Notes under the pieces: generated by a model
Seen by the model: only the letters and a program-made list of their open reading frames with translations
Database searches by the model: none
Told to the model about the DNA's origin: nothing
NCBI GenBank assembly: GCA_030654695.1
Contig: JAURWY010000034.1
Span: 186,001 to 250,000 of the forward strand
Direction of reading: 5' to 3'
From: Polaromonas sp.
GTDB taxonomy: Bacteria; Pseudomonadota; Gammaproteobacteria; Burkholderiales; Burkholderiaceae_C
Length of the DNA: 64,000 nucleotides
Shown: piece after piece, positions 10,701 through 19,388 of the stretch
Numbering within the stretch: position 1 is the first letter of the stretch
How the letters are laid out: each line of letters begins with the position of its first letter
Position numbers and translations under genes: made by a program

Positions 10701-11159
10701 TCAACGCCGCAAGGTCATTTGCCCGCGAATTTCACCGCCGGGATGGGCGGCCGTGTGGATGTTGGCGTACCAGCGACCGGCCATCAGGTCAGCCACCTGC
10801 GCGGCGGTGAGTGTGGCGGAGCCTTCCATCGGACTGCTCATCTGGCCGGGGAAAGGCAACACCACGCCGGCGTTCGCGCCGATAGCGGCTGGGCCGTGAA
10901 AGTGCCCGGCTCTGGCTGGACCGCTCAAGTTGGCGTAAGTGAGCCGCCAGCGCAACACGTTGGTCTCGGTGTTGAGCATGGCGTCGACCTGTCCGTTGGC
11001 GCTGGTCGTCACTGGCGGCACCTCGTTGCCACCGCGCATCTGCGTGGTGAACGTGACCAGATGGCTCTTGTCATTGGCCGGCAACATGGCGCCGCAACCG
11101 GCCAGCAAAACGGGCGCCAGCAACGTCAGGGCAATGCTGCGAAATGGGATATTTTTCAT
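10701..11159 (-). CDS. CHRD-domain lipoprotein
   Basis: A 152-residue secreted protein. The signal peptide ends in a lipobox (VLLAGC, Cys22). The rest is one CHRD domain, recognised by NEVPP near the start, the central AGHFHGPA motif, and the closing WYANIHTAAHPGGEIRGQM. CHRD domains were first noted in chordin; bacterial copies are extracytoplasmic with unknown roles. The start ATG at 11159 has GGAG 9 bases upstream; an earlier in-frame start would add a non-signal leader. It follows a histidine kinase gene on the same strand by 31 bases and may be co-transcribed. Confidence 0.88.
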   Translation of the reverse strand: MKNIPFRSIALTLLAPVLLAGCGAMLPANDKSHLVTFTTQMRGGNEVPPVTTSANGQVDAMLNTETNVLRWRLTYANLSGPARAGHFHGPAAIGANAGVVLPFPGQMSSPMEGSATLTAAQVADLMAGRWYANIHTAAHPGGEIRGQMTLRR

Positions 11160-11190
11160 CGTGAGTCTCCGAATCTTTTGACTGTTCATC

Positions 11191-12372
11191 CTAGTTCAAG
11201 GCCAGCGTGGCGGACAGCTCATCCACGGGAAAGCAGGCACTCAAGGTGGTGCCGCATTGGTGACTGGATTCGACCGCGAAGCAACCGCCTTCGGCCTCAA
11301 CGCGGTAATGCATGCTGAGCAAGCCCAACATGGCGATGCGCTCCGAAGAAGCGTCAAAACCAACGCCGTCGTCCGTCACGCTGATCTGACCTTGCTGATC
11401 GCCTGCGCGAGACAAACGCACATGGACGTTGTCTGCTTGGGCATAGGCCGCGACATTCGCCAGGGCTTCTTGCGCCAGCCGGTAAATTGTCAGTTGAACG
11501 GCGGGCTTAAGGGGCAACTCTTCAAGCTCGACTTGGACTTTGATACCGTGGGCACAGGTGAAGTCATTGATCAAGATTGTCAAGGCTTGCACCAGCCCAA
11601 GCGAGTTCAAAGCGGACGGTCGCAGGTCTTCGATCATGTGGCGTTTGCTGTCGATGCTCTTGTCCAGCATGTCTGAAAAATGGCCAATGCGGGCGGCCAC
11701 TTCAGGTGACAGCGGCGCCAAAGCCGACTTCAGCCGCGCCACGTCAAACTTGGCGGCAGTGAACAGCGCGCCCAAGTCGTCGTGCAGGGCACCCGCTAGG
11801 CGGTTGCGCTCTTCTTCCCGTGCGCACTGCAAATGCCGGTTCAACGCAGTCAGCTCGTCGGTGCGGCTTTTGATTTGCTGGTTCAAAGACAGCGTCAAGG
11901 CCTTGAGCGCAGCTTCACTGTTTTTTAGCGCTTGATGAGCACGTTTGTGATCGTCAATATCTTCAGTCGCACCGTACCATCGCGTGACGGCGCCCAAACT
12001 GTCGCGCTCAGGAAGGGCACGGGTTCTCATCCAACGGTAGCTGCCGCCGAGCATGCAGAGCCGATGTTCGACATCGACAGGTTCACCTGACTGAACCGCA
12101 GAGTGCCAAGTCCCTTCAATTTGCAGCAGGTCGTCCGGATGCACCGAATCTTTCCAAGCCATACCAAAACCACTCCGGCCAGTCCATTCGTTCCAACGCT
12201 CGCTGAGATAATCCAGTTGTCCGTCTGAGCCAGCCGTCCAGACGGCATATGGATTGAGATTCAATCCAGTCCACCCACCAAGTTTGATCTCAGGCAAGCC
12301 GAATTCCTTCAAGCCATATAGCCAAAAACCTTCGGCATTGAGATGCGATGATTTGCATTCCCTATCCCTCAC
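11191..12372 (-). CDS. Soluble PAS-domain sensor histidine kinase (HisKA_3/NarL-type), orphan
   Basis: About 393 residues without a transmembrane helix, so probably cytoplasmic. A PAS/PAC module covers roughly residues 38-145 (YAVWTAGSDGQLDYLSERWNEWTG, then WYGATEDIDDHKRA), a coiled coil links it to the HisKA_3 dimerisation domain with the phosphorylatable His197 in EEERNRLAGALHDDLG, and an HATPase_c domain follows (N box EALANVAAYA; DDGVGFD). Such kinases normally pair with NarL/FixJ response regulators, but none is beside it. The start is uncertain: the longest frame begins with a GTG at 12372 and later TTG starts are possible. It is divergent from a FabG-type reductase. Confidence 0.88.
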   Translation of the reverse strand: MRDRECKSSHLNAEGFWLYGLKEFGLPEIKLGGWTGLNLNPYAVWTAGSDGQLDYLSERWNEWTGRSGFGMAWKDSVHPDDLLQIEGTWHSAVQSGEPVDVEHRLCMLGGSYRWMRTRALPERDSLGAVTRWYGATEDIDDHKRAHQALKNSEAALKALTLSLNQQIKSRTDELTALNRHLQCAREEERNRLAGALHDDLGALFTAAKFDVARLKSALAPLSPEVAARIGHFSDMLDKSIDSKRHMIEDLRPSALNSLGLVQALTILINDFTCAHGIKVQVELEELPLKPAVQLTIYRLAQEALANVAAYAQADNVHVRLSRAGDQQGQISVTDDGVGFDASSERIAMLGLLSMHYRVEAEGGCFAVESSHQCGTTLSACFPVDELSATLALN

Positions 12373-12479
12373 TGTGTTTGTTCAATCAACGTATCAATCA
12401 TCGATCTGTTGAGTCAATCTCTGGGCAGGCCCACGGCTTGCCTGTGTGTGGTCTGATGCCTACAAGATGCTGAGCCAAG

Positions 12480-12508
12480 TTGGCGACATGGCGCAACTTC
12501 AATATGAT
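12480..12508 (+). promoter_or_regulatory. Candidate sigma-70 promoter for the FabG-type gene
   Basis: TTGGCG (12480-12485) and TATGAT (12503-12508) are 17 bases apart, 40 bases before the ATG at 12549. They match the -35 and -10 consensus at 4 and 5 of 6 positions. Confidence 0.45.
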
Positions 12509-12548
12509 CGTATAAGGGTTATTGACATCACTCTCAACGGAATAAAAA

Positions 12549-13292
12549 ATGATCAGACTCCAGAACAAAGTCAGCCTCATCACCGGCGCGGCTCAGGGCA
12601 TTGGCTTGGCCACCGCGCTCAAATTTGCAGCCGAGGGCGCCATCGTCATCGTCTGCGACTTACGCCAAGCGGCCATCGACGAGGCCGTCAAGCAATGCCA
12701 AGCGCTGGGTGCACAAGCCATCGGTTGCCTGATGGATGTGACCGATCGGGCGCAGGTCGATGCCGTGGTGGCGCAAGTTAAAGCGCAGTTTGGCCGCATT
12801 GATGTGCTGGTCAACAACGCCGGCATTACCAAGGATGCGCGGCTGCTCAAAATGACGCTGGCGCAGTTTGACCAAGTCATTGATGTGAACCTGCGAGGTG
12901 TCTTTCATTGCGCCCAAGCCGTGGCGGACACCATGATCGCGCAAGGCAGTGGCGTGATTTTGAACGCCAGTTCCGTGGTCGGTATTTACGGCAACTTTGG
13001 CCAGACCAATTACGCCGCCACCAAGTTTGGCGTGATTGGCTTCACCAAAACATGGAGCCGCGAACTGGGCCCTAAAGGCGTGCGGGTCAATGCGGTGGCA
13101 CCGGGCTTTGTTTCAACGCCAATTCTGGACACCATCCCGGAGAATGTGCTGCAAGAAATGAAGGCGCGGGTGCCACTGAAGCGCTTGGGCAAGCCCGAAG
13201 AAATTGCCAACGTCTATGCGTTTTTGGCCAGCGACGAGGCCAGCTATATCAATGGTGCGGTGATCGAAGTGTCAGGCGGCATGACAGTATGA
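12549..13292 (+). CDS. 3-oxoacyl-ACP / acetoacetyl-CoA reductase-type short-chain dehydrogenase (FabG-like)
   Basis: A 247-residue classical SDR. The NAD(P)-binding TGAAQGIG is at residues 12-19, NNAG at 89-92, and the catalytic set Asn114, Ser142, Tyr155 and Lys159 is present ([21 protein letters not shown]). Length and motifs fit FabG and PhaB reductases; there is no acyl-carrier or thiolase gene beside it to choose between fatty-acid synthesis and polyhydroxybutyrate. It is separated from the divergent histidine kinase by 176 bases and followed by the chromate transporter genes after 21 bases. Confidence 0.87.
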   Translation: MIRLQNKVSLITGAAQGIGLATALKFAAEGAIVIVCDLRQAAIDEAVKQCQALGAQAIGCLMDVTDRAQVDAVVAQVKAQFGRIDVLVNNAGITKDARLLKMTLAQFDQVIDVNLRGVFHCAQAVADTMIAQGSGVILNASSVVGIYGNFGQTNYAATKFGVIGFTKTWSRELGPKGVRVNAVAPGFVSTPILDTIPENVLQEMKARVPLKRLGKPEEIANVYAFLASDEASYINGAVIEVSGGMTV

Positions 13293-13313
13293 ACCACAGC
13301 GATAATCCTCAGG

Positions 13314-13889
13314 ATGAGCGATTTACCCCCCGATAACCGTCCACGCCCCGAGTCTCTAACCGATCTCTTTGTATCCTTCACGCTGTTGGCCCTGCAAGGT
13401 TTTGGCGGCGTGCTGGCCGTGGTGCAAAGGGAGTTGGTCGACAACAAACGCTGGTTGACACGTGAAGAATTCATTGAGGATTGGTCGGTGGCGCAGATCA
13501 TGCCAGGCCCCAACGTGATCAATCTGGCCTTGATCATTGGCAGTCGCTACTTCGGCCTGAAAGGCGCGGTAGTCGGCTTCGCCGGCATGCTGGTGGTGCC
13601 GCTGGCGCTGGTGCTGACACTCGGACTAATTTACACACAGTTTGCTGAGCACCCTGGCGTGGCAGGCGCACTGCGCGGCATGGGCGCGGTGGCCGCAGGC
13701 TTGATCTTGGCCACCGGCATCAAGCTGATCAGCGCGCTCCAGACCAATGTGCTGGGCGGGCGCTGGTGCGTGGTCTTGGGCCTGGCTTGCTTGGTTGGCA
13801 TTGTCGTGCTCCGGTTGCCGCTGGCTTATGTTTTGTTTGGTCTTGGCGGTGTGGCTTTTACCCTTGCCTACAAGAGGTTGAAAGCATGA
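13314..13889 (+). CDS. Chromate transporter family protein, first half-size subunit
   Basis: A 191-residue membrane protein of the CHR family (half-length, six-helix type). Family hallmarks are FVSFTLLALQGFGG and the strongly conserved VAQIMPGPNVINLALIIGSR. Short CHR proteins come as adjacent pairs that together equal one full-length ChrA; the second half overlaps this gene by 4 bases (ATGA). ChrA exports chromate as a sulfate-like anion, but some short CHR pairs have unproven substrates. It is downstream of the FabG-like gene on the same strand. Confidence 0.9.
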   Translation: MSDLPPDNRPRPESLTDLFVSFTLLALQGFGGVLAVVQRELVDNKRWLTREEFIEDWSVAQIMPGPNVINLALIIGSRYFGLKGAVVGFAGMLVVPLALVLTLGLIYTQFAEHPGVAGALRGMGAVAAGLILATGIKLISALQTNVLGGRWCVVLGLACLVGIVVLRLPLAYVLFGLGGVAFTLAYKRLKA

Positions 13890-14470
13890 GCGAGACCCTG
13901 AGCTTGCACTTCGGCGTGACTGAATGGTTTCAGTTTTTTTTGCACTATCTGTCGCTGTCGCTGATGGCCATTGGCGGCGCGATTGCCATGATCCCGGACA
14001 TGCACCGCTTTCTGGTCGACCAGAACCTCTGGCTGACGGACGCCCAGTTCAATGCGTCAGTCGCCATCGCGCAAGCGGCACCCGGTCCGAACGTGCTGTT
14101 CATCGCGCTGATGGGCTGGAATGTCGGCATGAACGCAGGCGGTATTTTGTCTGGCTTATTGGGCATCATGTTGGCCATGGCAGGGATGTTGATTCCCAGC
14201 TCCGTGCTGACCTACAACGCCACCCAATGGGGCCACCGGAATCGCAACTTACGCAGTGTGCGTGCGTTCAAACAAGGCATGGCGCCCATTGTGGTGGCGC
14301 TGTTGATTTCGACTGGCTTGATCCTCACCAGCGCCAGCGGCGAGTCACTGGACCACTGGCCGCTGTGGTTGCTGACCGCGGTGACAGCGGTGATCTGCTG
14401 GCGCACCAAGCTGCATATTTTGTGGCTGCTCGGTGCGGGTGCGCTGTTGGGCTGGTTCGGCTGGGTTTGA
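13886..14470 (+). CDS. Chromate transporter family protein, second half-size subunit
   Basis: A 194-residue CHR-family membrane protein, partner of the preceding gene. It repeats the family pattern with LSLMAIGGAIAMIPDMHRFLV and ASVAIAQAAPGPNVLFIALMGWNVG. The ATG at 13886 overlaps the previous stop and has AGAGG upstream, so the pair is translationally coupled. The frame is open much further upstream, inside the first gene, but that stretch is a shadow. The gene ends 4 bases from the convergent rlmB stop. Confidence 0.9.
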   Translation: MSETLSLHFGVTEWFQFFLHYLSLSLMAIGGAIAMIPDMHRFLVDQNLWLTDAQFNASVAIAQAAPGPNVLFIALMGWNVGMNAGGILSGLLGIMLAMAGMLIPSSVLTYNATQWGHRNRNLRSVRAFKQGMAPIVVALLISTGLILTSASGESLDHWPLWLLTAVTAVICWRTKLHILWLLGAGALLGWFGWV

Positions 14471-14474
14471 AACT

Positions 14475-15224
14475 TCAGCGCCGCTGGCGCAGTGCTTCGT
14501 AGAGACAGACGCCGCTGGCCACTGAGACGTTCAGGCTTTCAACCGCGCCGTGCATCGGAATGCTGACGAGTTCATCGCAGGTTTTGCGGGTGAGTTGACG
14601 CATGCCCTCGCCTTCAGCACCCAACACCAAGGCCACCGGACCTTTGAGGTCGACGTCATAAATTGTTTTGGGCGCATCGTCGCTGGTGCCAATGCACCAG
14701 ATGTTGCGCTCCTTGAGTTCGCCCAAGGTGCGGGCGAGGTTCGTCACCATGAAGTAAGGCATGGTTTCGGCGGCACCACTGGCCACCTTGGCGACTGTGG
14801 CATTGATGCCTGCGGCATGGTCTTTGGGGGCGATCACGGCATGCGCGCCAGCACCGTCGGCGACCCGCAAACAGGCGCCGAGGTTGTGGGGATCGGTGAC
14901 GCCGTCGAGCACCAAGATCAACGGCGATTCAACGCCGCTGGCTTCGAGTTGCTCCAGCAATTCGTCCAGTGAGGTGATGACCGCTACAGCATTGACACGG
15001 GCGACCACGCCCTGATGACCATGGCTGCCGGCCATTTTGGCCAGTCGCACGCCGTCGGATTCGATCAACCGAATACCGGCCTCGCGGGCCCGGTCGGTGA
15101 ACTGACGCATACGCGCATCGCGGCGGGAGACATCGTGAAAAACTTCGATGACCGATTGGGGTGCAGTTTTGATGCGGACGCCAACGGCATGAAAGCCAAA
15201 AAGAACTTTAAGAGGAGAAGACAT
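14475..15224 (-). CDS. rlmB: 23S rRNA (guanosine-2251-2'-O)-methyltransferase
   Basis: A 249-residue SPOUT-class (TrmH family) methyltransferase acting on G2251 in the peptidyl-transferase centre. An N-terminal substrate-binding domain starts LKVLFGFHAV; the SPOUT motifs follow: VLDGVTDPHNLGACLRVA (motif 1), VLGAEGEGM (motif 2) and SLNVSVASGVCLYEALRQR (motif 3). ATG 15224 is preferred over a TTG two codons upstream. The usual upstream partner rnr is absent here; instead a ybbA-like ATPase gene lies 21 bases upstream. Confidence 0.94.
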   Translation of the reverse strand: MSSPLKVLFGFHAVGVRIKTAPQSVIEVFHDVSRRDARMRQFTDRAREAGIRLIESDGVRLAKMAGSHGHQGVVARVNAVAVITSLDELLEQLEASGVESPLILVLDGVTDPHNLGACLRVADGAGAHAVIAPKDHAAGINATVAKVASGAAETMPYFMVTNLARTLGELKERNIWCIGTSDDAPKTIYDVDLKGPVALVLGAEGEGMRQLTRKTCDELVSIPMHGAVESLNVSVASGVCLYEALRQRR

Positions 15225-15245
15225 GCCCAATTATCACAGGCTCGG

Positions 15246-15962
15246 TCACAAGTTCTGCGGCACCACCTGGCCAGCCTCGATCGTGATCTTGCGTTGACAC
15301 TGCGCGGCGATGGACTGGTCATGCGTCACCAGCACCAGCGTGGTTCCCAGCTCTTGGTTGAGTTCGAACATCAGCTTCATGACGGTCTCGCCGGTGGCGA
15401 AGTCCAAGCTGCCGGTCGGTTCATCGGCCAACAGCACAGCGGGTTGCACCACAAAAGCGCGGGCCAGCGCCACCCGCTGTTGCTCGCCGCCCGACAGCAC
15501 TTTGGGGTAGTGCCCGAGTCGCTGGCTGAGCCCAACCCGACCCAGCATCTCGGTAGCCAAGGCCCGTGCATTGCGCGTGCCAGACAACTCCAAAGGCAGC
15601 ATGACATTTTCAAGCGCAGTGAGATTGGCCATCAGCTGAAAACTCTGAAACACGAACCCAACTTTTTGTGCGCGCAAGGCAGCTCGATCGTCTTCGCTGA
15701 TGGCAAAAATGTCCTGACCGGCCAGCCGCACCGTGCCCTGGGTGGGCGTGTCTAAACCCGCAATGATCGACAACAAGGTGCTTTTACCGGAACCAGACGC
15801 GCCAACGATGGCGGCCGTTTCCTTGGCGGCCAAGGAAAAATCAATGTCGCGCAAAATGGTCAGCGTACCCGTCGAGTCGGTGACTGACTTGAAAACATGC
15901 TCGACGGCGATAATGGCAACCGGTGCGGCCTCGGGACGCTCAACAGGATTCGTTTCGGACAT
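15246..15962 (-). CDS. ABC transporter ATP-binding protein, YbbA/LolD type
   Basis: A 238-residue ATPase. Walker A GASGSGKST is at residues 54-62, followed by the Q-loop FQSFQLM, signature LSGGEQQRVA and Walker B VLLADEPT. The closest family is YbbA/MacB/LolD. As in E. coli, where ybbA is divergent from tesA, it is divergent from a tesA-type gene. The permease partner YbbP is not in the window. ATG 15962 is preceded by AAGG; the frame is open upstream to 16136 but that overlaps the divergent gene and lacks similarity. Confidence 0.88.
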   Translation of the reverse strand: MSETNPVERPEAAPVAIIAVEHVFKSVTDSTGTLTILRDIDFSLAAKETAAIVGASGSGKSTLLSIIAGLDTPTQGTVRLAGQDIFAISEDDRAALRAQKVGFVFQSFQLMANLTALENVMLPLELSGTRNARALATEMLGRVGLSQRLGHYPKVLSGGEQQRVALARAFVVQPAVLLADEPTGSLDFATGETVMKLMFELNQELGTTLVLVTHDQSIAAQCQRKITIEAGQVVPQNL

Positions 15963-16074
15963 GACAGCCTTTTCAATAAACACAACGCTCAACAATCTTC
16001 GCGCACGCAGCGACTTTAACAAGCGGGACACTTCGGCCACCGTTGCGGTGGCAAAGCCTTTGCAACCGTGCGGA

Positions 16075-16746
16075 ATGTTGTGGGCTCTTCGCACCCTGCT
16101 CTTGCCCAGCTTGTTGGTCTTGCTCGCCTTGCCCATGCTGGGTCAGGCTCAGCCCGCAGCCAATGCAAGCCCAACAACCCGCAGCAGCACGGACACTGTC
16201 TTAGTGGTCGGCGATTCCCTGAGCGCTGAATACGGGCTTAAGCGCGGCAGTGGCTGGGTCGCCTTGCTGGAAGAAAAGCTGCAAGCTGAAAAGCGTGTGG
16301 TCACCGTTGTGAACGCCAGCATCAGCGGCGACACCACCGCCAGCGGCCGCGCGCGCTTGGCGGCACTGCTGCGCCAGCACAAACCGACCATCGTGATCAT
16401 CGAGCTGGGCGCTAACGACGCACTGCGCGGTTTGGCGCTGGAGACGACCCAACAGAACTTACTGGCCATGACGCGTGCCGCACAAAAAACGAAAGCCCGC
16501 GTGTTGCTGATCGGCATGCAGGTGCCACCTAATTACGGCGGTGCTTACAGCGAGGCTTTTGCGGGTCTGTTCCCCCAAGTTGCCAAGACCACTCAGTCGG
16601 CGCTGGTGCCCTTCTTGCTCAGCAATGTCGCTGACATCGCAGACACCAGCCAGCTGTTTCAGCGCGACCGAATTCACCCGAATGAGTCAGCGCACCCGAT
16701 TATCTTGGCCAACGTCTGGCCTGAATTGAGGAAGCTTCTCAAGTGA
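16075..16746 (+). CDS. tesA: Periplasmic SGNH/GDSL esterase, TesA type (thioesterase I / arylesterase)
   Basis: A 223-residue secreted hydrolase with a signal peptide (MLWALRTLLLPSLLVLLALPMLGQAQ). GDSL block I is VVGDSLSAEYGL (nucleophile Ser48), block III GANDALRG, and block V DRIHPNESAH carries the Asp-His pair. E. coli TesA has acyl-CoA thioesterase, esterase and lysophospholipase activities. An in-frame ATG at 15961 exists but is complementary to the ybbA start and would add 38 residues before the signal peptide, so 16075 is chosen. The stop overlaps the mnmH start (GTGA). Confidence 0.88.
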   Translation: MLWALRTLLLPSLLVLLALPMLGQAQPAANASPTTRSSTDTVLVVGDSLSAEYGLKRGSGWVALLEEKLQAEKRVVTVVNASISGDTTASGRARLAALLRQHKPTIVIIELGANDALRGLALETTQQNLLAMTRAAQKTKARVLLIGMQVPPNYGGAYSEAFAGLFPQVAKTTQSALVPFLLSNVADIADTSQLFQRDRIHPNESAHPIILANVWPELRKLLK

Positions 16747-17798
16747 GCGTACAACTGATCACCGCAACCGAGGCATTGACCCGGCTAGCCGGATTTTCTG
16801 CCGTTATCGATGCGCGTAGCGAAGGCGAATACGCCGAAGACCACCTGCCCGGCGCCGTCAACTGGCCCAGCCTGAATGACGCCGAACGCAAGATCGTTGG
16901 CACGCAGTACAAACAGATCAACGCCTTCGAAGCGAAGAAGCAAGGTGCGGCCATGGTGGCGCGTAATGTCGCCGGGCACATTGAACGCGAACTGCTCGAC
17001 AAGCCGAAAGAGTGGCAGCCACTGGTGTATTGCTGGCGTGGCGGCAAACGCAGCGGCTCGCTGGCGCTCATCCTCGACCAGATAGGCTTCAAGGTGACCT
17101 TGGTCGAAGGCGGCTACAAGGCTTTTCGGGCGGCATTGGTGGCAGACCTGCCGCAACTCTCGGCGCGCTGTCACTATGAGGTGGTGTGCGGCACCACGGG
17201 TTCGGGCAAAACACGGTTTTTGCAAGCGCTGGCCGAACAAGGTGCGCAAGTGCTTGACCTGGAGGCGCTGGCCAATCACCGCAGCTCGGTGCTGGGGCTG
17301 ATCCCCGGCCAAGCGCAACCAACGCAAAAAGCCTTTGACACCCGCATCTGGACGGCGCTGCAAGCTTTTGACCCAGCCAAGCCGGTGTACATCGAAAGCG
17401 AGAGCAAAAAAGTCGGCAACGTGGTGGTGCCTGAGAGCCTGATTGCAGTGATGCGCAGCAGCCCTTGTTTGCACCTTTATTTGAACGAAGACGAGCGCGT
17501 CAAGTTGTTGCTGCAAGACTACGATTTCTTTGTGCGCGACATTGCGTTTTTCTGCGACCGTTTGGGTGCCCTGACTGAAGCACGCGGCAAAGCCATGGTC
17601 GCAGACTGGCAGGACCGCGCCCGCAGTGGAGACGTGGCTGGCGTGGTGCGGGAGCTGTTGACCAAACACTACGACCCGGTTTACCTGCAATCTATGCAGC
17701 GCAACTTTGAGCAATACGGCGCAGCCAAACGACTCACGCCAACGGACCACAGCGTGCAGGCCATGCAAGCCTTGGCCAGCAGCTTGCTGGCGGCTTGA
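16743..17798 (+). CDS. mnmH: tRNA 2-selenouridine(34) synthase
   Basis: A 351-residue enzyme (SelU/YbbB) that replaces sulfur in 2-thiouridine at the wobble base of tRNA-Lys/Glu/Gln with selenium from selenophosphate, via a geranylated intermediate. The rhodanese domain carries the catalytic cysteine at residue 97 (VYCWRGGKRSG), the same number as in E. coli. A P-loop GTTGSGKT lies at 150-157. The start is GTG, overlapping the tesA stop by 4 bases, so translation is coupled. The selenophosphate synthase gene selD, required for the reaction, is not in the window. Confidence 0.93.
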   Translation: MSVQLITATEALTRLAGFSAVIDARSEGEYAEDHLPGAVNWPSLNDAERKIVGTQYKQINAFEAKKQGAAMVARNVAGHIERELLDKPKEWQPLVYCWRGGKRSGSLALILDQIGFKVTLVEGGYKAFRAALVADLPQLSARCHYEVVCGTTGSGKTRFLQALAEQGAQVLDLEALANHRSSVLGLIPGQAQPTQKAFDTRIWTALQAFDPAKPVYIESESKKVGNVVVPESLIAVMRSSPCLHLYLNEDERVKLLLQDYDFFVRDIAFFCDRLGALTEARGKAMVADWQDRARSGDVAGVVRELLTKHYDPVYLQSMQRNFEQYGAAKRLTPTDHSVQAMQALASSLLAA

Positions 17799-17840
17799 AC
17801 GCTAAATTCACTTAGCTCACTTAGCGAGCGAGCGGACGAA

Positions 17841-17879
17841 AAAAAAACTGCAGCAGCTGTTAAGCCCTGCAGTTTTTTT
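17841..17879. terminator. Bidirectional intrinsic terminator
   Basis: A 13-base perfect stem (AAAAAAACTGCAG / CTGCAGTTTTTTT) with a 13-base loop, giving a T-run on both strands. It lies between the convergent mnmH and the gene at 17921, and should stop both transcripts. Confidence 0.85.
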
Positions 17880-17920
17880 CGAAGAACTAACGTTCAGTAC
17901 GCGTTGCCTTGGCGTTGAGC

Positions 17921-18118
17921 TCAGCTTGGGGTTCCAGTCGGTGGCGTCACTGGCGCGCCTTCGACGCTGCCGTCTTCGCCTTCAGTGCCGACTTCAGTTC
18001 CGTCCTCGTCGCCGTCCTCAGGCTTACCTTCCGCTTTGCGCTTCAGCTTGTCTTCTTTTTTGCGTTTTTTAGCGAGTTCTTTCTGGCGCTTTTCGTAGGA
18101 ATAATTAGGTGTTGCCAC
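17921..18118 (-). CDS. Small highly charged conserved protein
   Basis: A 65-residue protein starting MATPNYSYEKRQKELAKKRKKEDKLKRKAEG, a lysine/arginine-rich helix, followed by an acidic Gly/Asp/Glu tail. I recognise the N-terminal pattern as recurring in Burkholderiales proteins without a known function. The basic helix suggests RNA or ribosome contact, but that is composition only. A convergent terminator follows it immediately, which supports a genuine transcribed gene. Confidence 0.7.
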   Translation of the reverse strand: MATPNYSYEKRQKELAKKRKKEDKLKRKAEGKPEDGDEDGTEVGTEGEDGSVEGAPVTPPTGTPS

Positions 18119-18156
18119 AGACTGCTTTCATGATGAATAGCCTGTACTGTACTGCA

Positions 18157-19341
18157 TCACGCAGCGATCTTTGCAAGCGCTTGTGTCAGGTCGGCCTGCA
18201 AGTCAGCGGCAGACTCCAGCCCGACTGAAAAACGCACCAATCCGCTTGGGTACGGCCACGCTTGCTGGCGCATGCTCTGGATGTCGTAAGGCACGCACAG
18301 GCTCATCGGACCAGCCCAGCTGTAGCCCAATTTGAAAAGTTGAAGACTATCGCAAAACAGGTCAATTTGCGCTTGCGTGATCTCGGGCTTGAAAATAACG
18401 CTGAACAAGCAGGCAGCGCCTGTGCAGTCCCGAAGCCATGCGGCATGGCCGGGTGAGCCGGGCAAGGCCGGATGCCGAACTTCGGCGATGACCGCTTGGC
18501 CTTGCATCCACACAGACAAAGCGCGCGTCGAGACGTCTTGCGCGCTGTAGCGCAGCGTCATGCTGGCCAAACCGCGCAGCACCGCTTCGACGTCGTTGCC
18601 GGCCACACCGTAACCCACGCGCATATTGCAAAAGTGAACTTGCTGATGCAAGCCCTCATCTTGCGTGACGACCGATCCCATCAACACATCGGCGCCGCCG
18701 CTGGGGTATTTGGTCAAAGCTTGCACCGAGACATCGACACCCAGTTCAAATGCATTGAAAGCCAAGCCTGCACCCCACGTGTTGTCCAAGACGCTGACGA
18801 TGCCCTTCGGGTGTGCCAAAGCATGCGCCTTGATGACGGCGATCAGTGCTGGCAAGTCGGGGAATTCAAGGGTGATGGAGCCCGGTGCTTCCAGCCAGAC
18901 CAAACGCGTTTTGGCACTGATTTTTTGACGCAGATCGGCCGGGTCCATCGGGTCGTAATAGCGGTGGCTGATGCCCCAAGCCTGCATCTCGTGCTCGGCC
19001 AGCGTCTTGTTGGGGCCGTAAGCGTTATCGGGGATCAGCAGCTCGTCACCGGCATGAAGGAAGGCCATGTTGACGAGCGCCACGGCGGCCAGTCCGCTGG
19101 GCACCAGTGTGCAAAAACGACCGCCTTCTAAGGTGGCGATGCGTTCTTCAAGGGTGAAGGTGGTGGGCGTGCCGTGCAGCCCGTAGGTGTAGCCGTTTTT
19201 GTGTTTCCAGTCGCGCTGGCGCAGAGCCGCTACGCTGGAAAAAATCACGGTGGAGGCACGGTGCACCGGCACGTTGACGCTGGCAAATCCTGCCGGCGCC
19301 TGATAGGGGTGGTGAATCAGCTGAGTGGAAAGGTCTTGCAT
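18157..19341 (-). CDS. metC: Cystathionine beta-lyase (PLP-dependent)
   Basis: A 394-residue Cys/Met-metabolism PLP enzyme that cleaves cystathionine to homocysteine in methionine synthesis. The PLP lysine is Lys211 in VQALTKYPSGGADVLMG; Tyr53 in GYTYGLHGTPT and Asp186 in SVLDNTWGAG fit the cofactor-binding residues. The sequence is of the MetC rather than MetB/MetZ subgroup. It is apparently monocistronic, 38 bases downstream of the small charged gene's start on the same strand. Confidence 0.9.
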   Translation of the reverse strand: MQDLSTQLIHHPYQAPAGFASVNVPVHRASTVIFSSVAALRQRDWKHKNGYTYGLHGTPTTFTLEERIATLEGGRFCTLVPSGLAAVALVNMAFLHAGDELLIPDNAYGPNKTLAEHEMQAWGISHRYYDPMDPADLRQKISAKTRLVWLEAPGSITLEFPDLPALIAVIKAHALAHPKGIVSVLDNTWGAGLAFNAFELGVDVSVQALTKYPSGGADVLMGSVVTQDEGLHQQVHFCNMRVGYGVAGNDVEAVLRGLASMTLRYSAQDVSTRALSVWMQGQAVIAEVRHPALPGSPGHAAWLRDCTGAACLFSVIFKPEITQAQIDLFCDSLQLFKLGYSWAGPMSLCVPYDIQSMRQQAWPYPSGLVRFSVGLESAADLQADLTQALAKIAA

Positions 19342-19388
19342 GCTTGCATGTTACAGACCTTGACGCGCTCAGCGCCCTTCGCGTCTTT

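Noticed and set aside
12405-12445. Hairpin GGCAGGC...GCTTGCC in the kinase-reductase gap
   Set aside because: Stem is imperfect and not linked to a T-run or to the predicted promoter.
15733-16074. N-terminal extension of tesA
   Set aside because: The extended frame is antisense to the ybbA-like gene and precedes a clear signal peptide; the secreted protein should begin at 16075.
16785-17768. A 327-codon minus-strand frame opposite mnmH
   Set aside because: The plus strand encodes MnmH with catalytic cysteine and P-loop; the antisense translation has no family resemblance.
19345-19388. GACGCG/CGCGTC stem after the phosphoribosyltransferase gene
   Set aside because: Six-base stem without a T-run on the transcribed strand; could be chance in GC-rich DNA.
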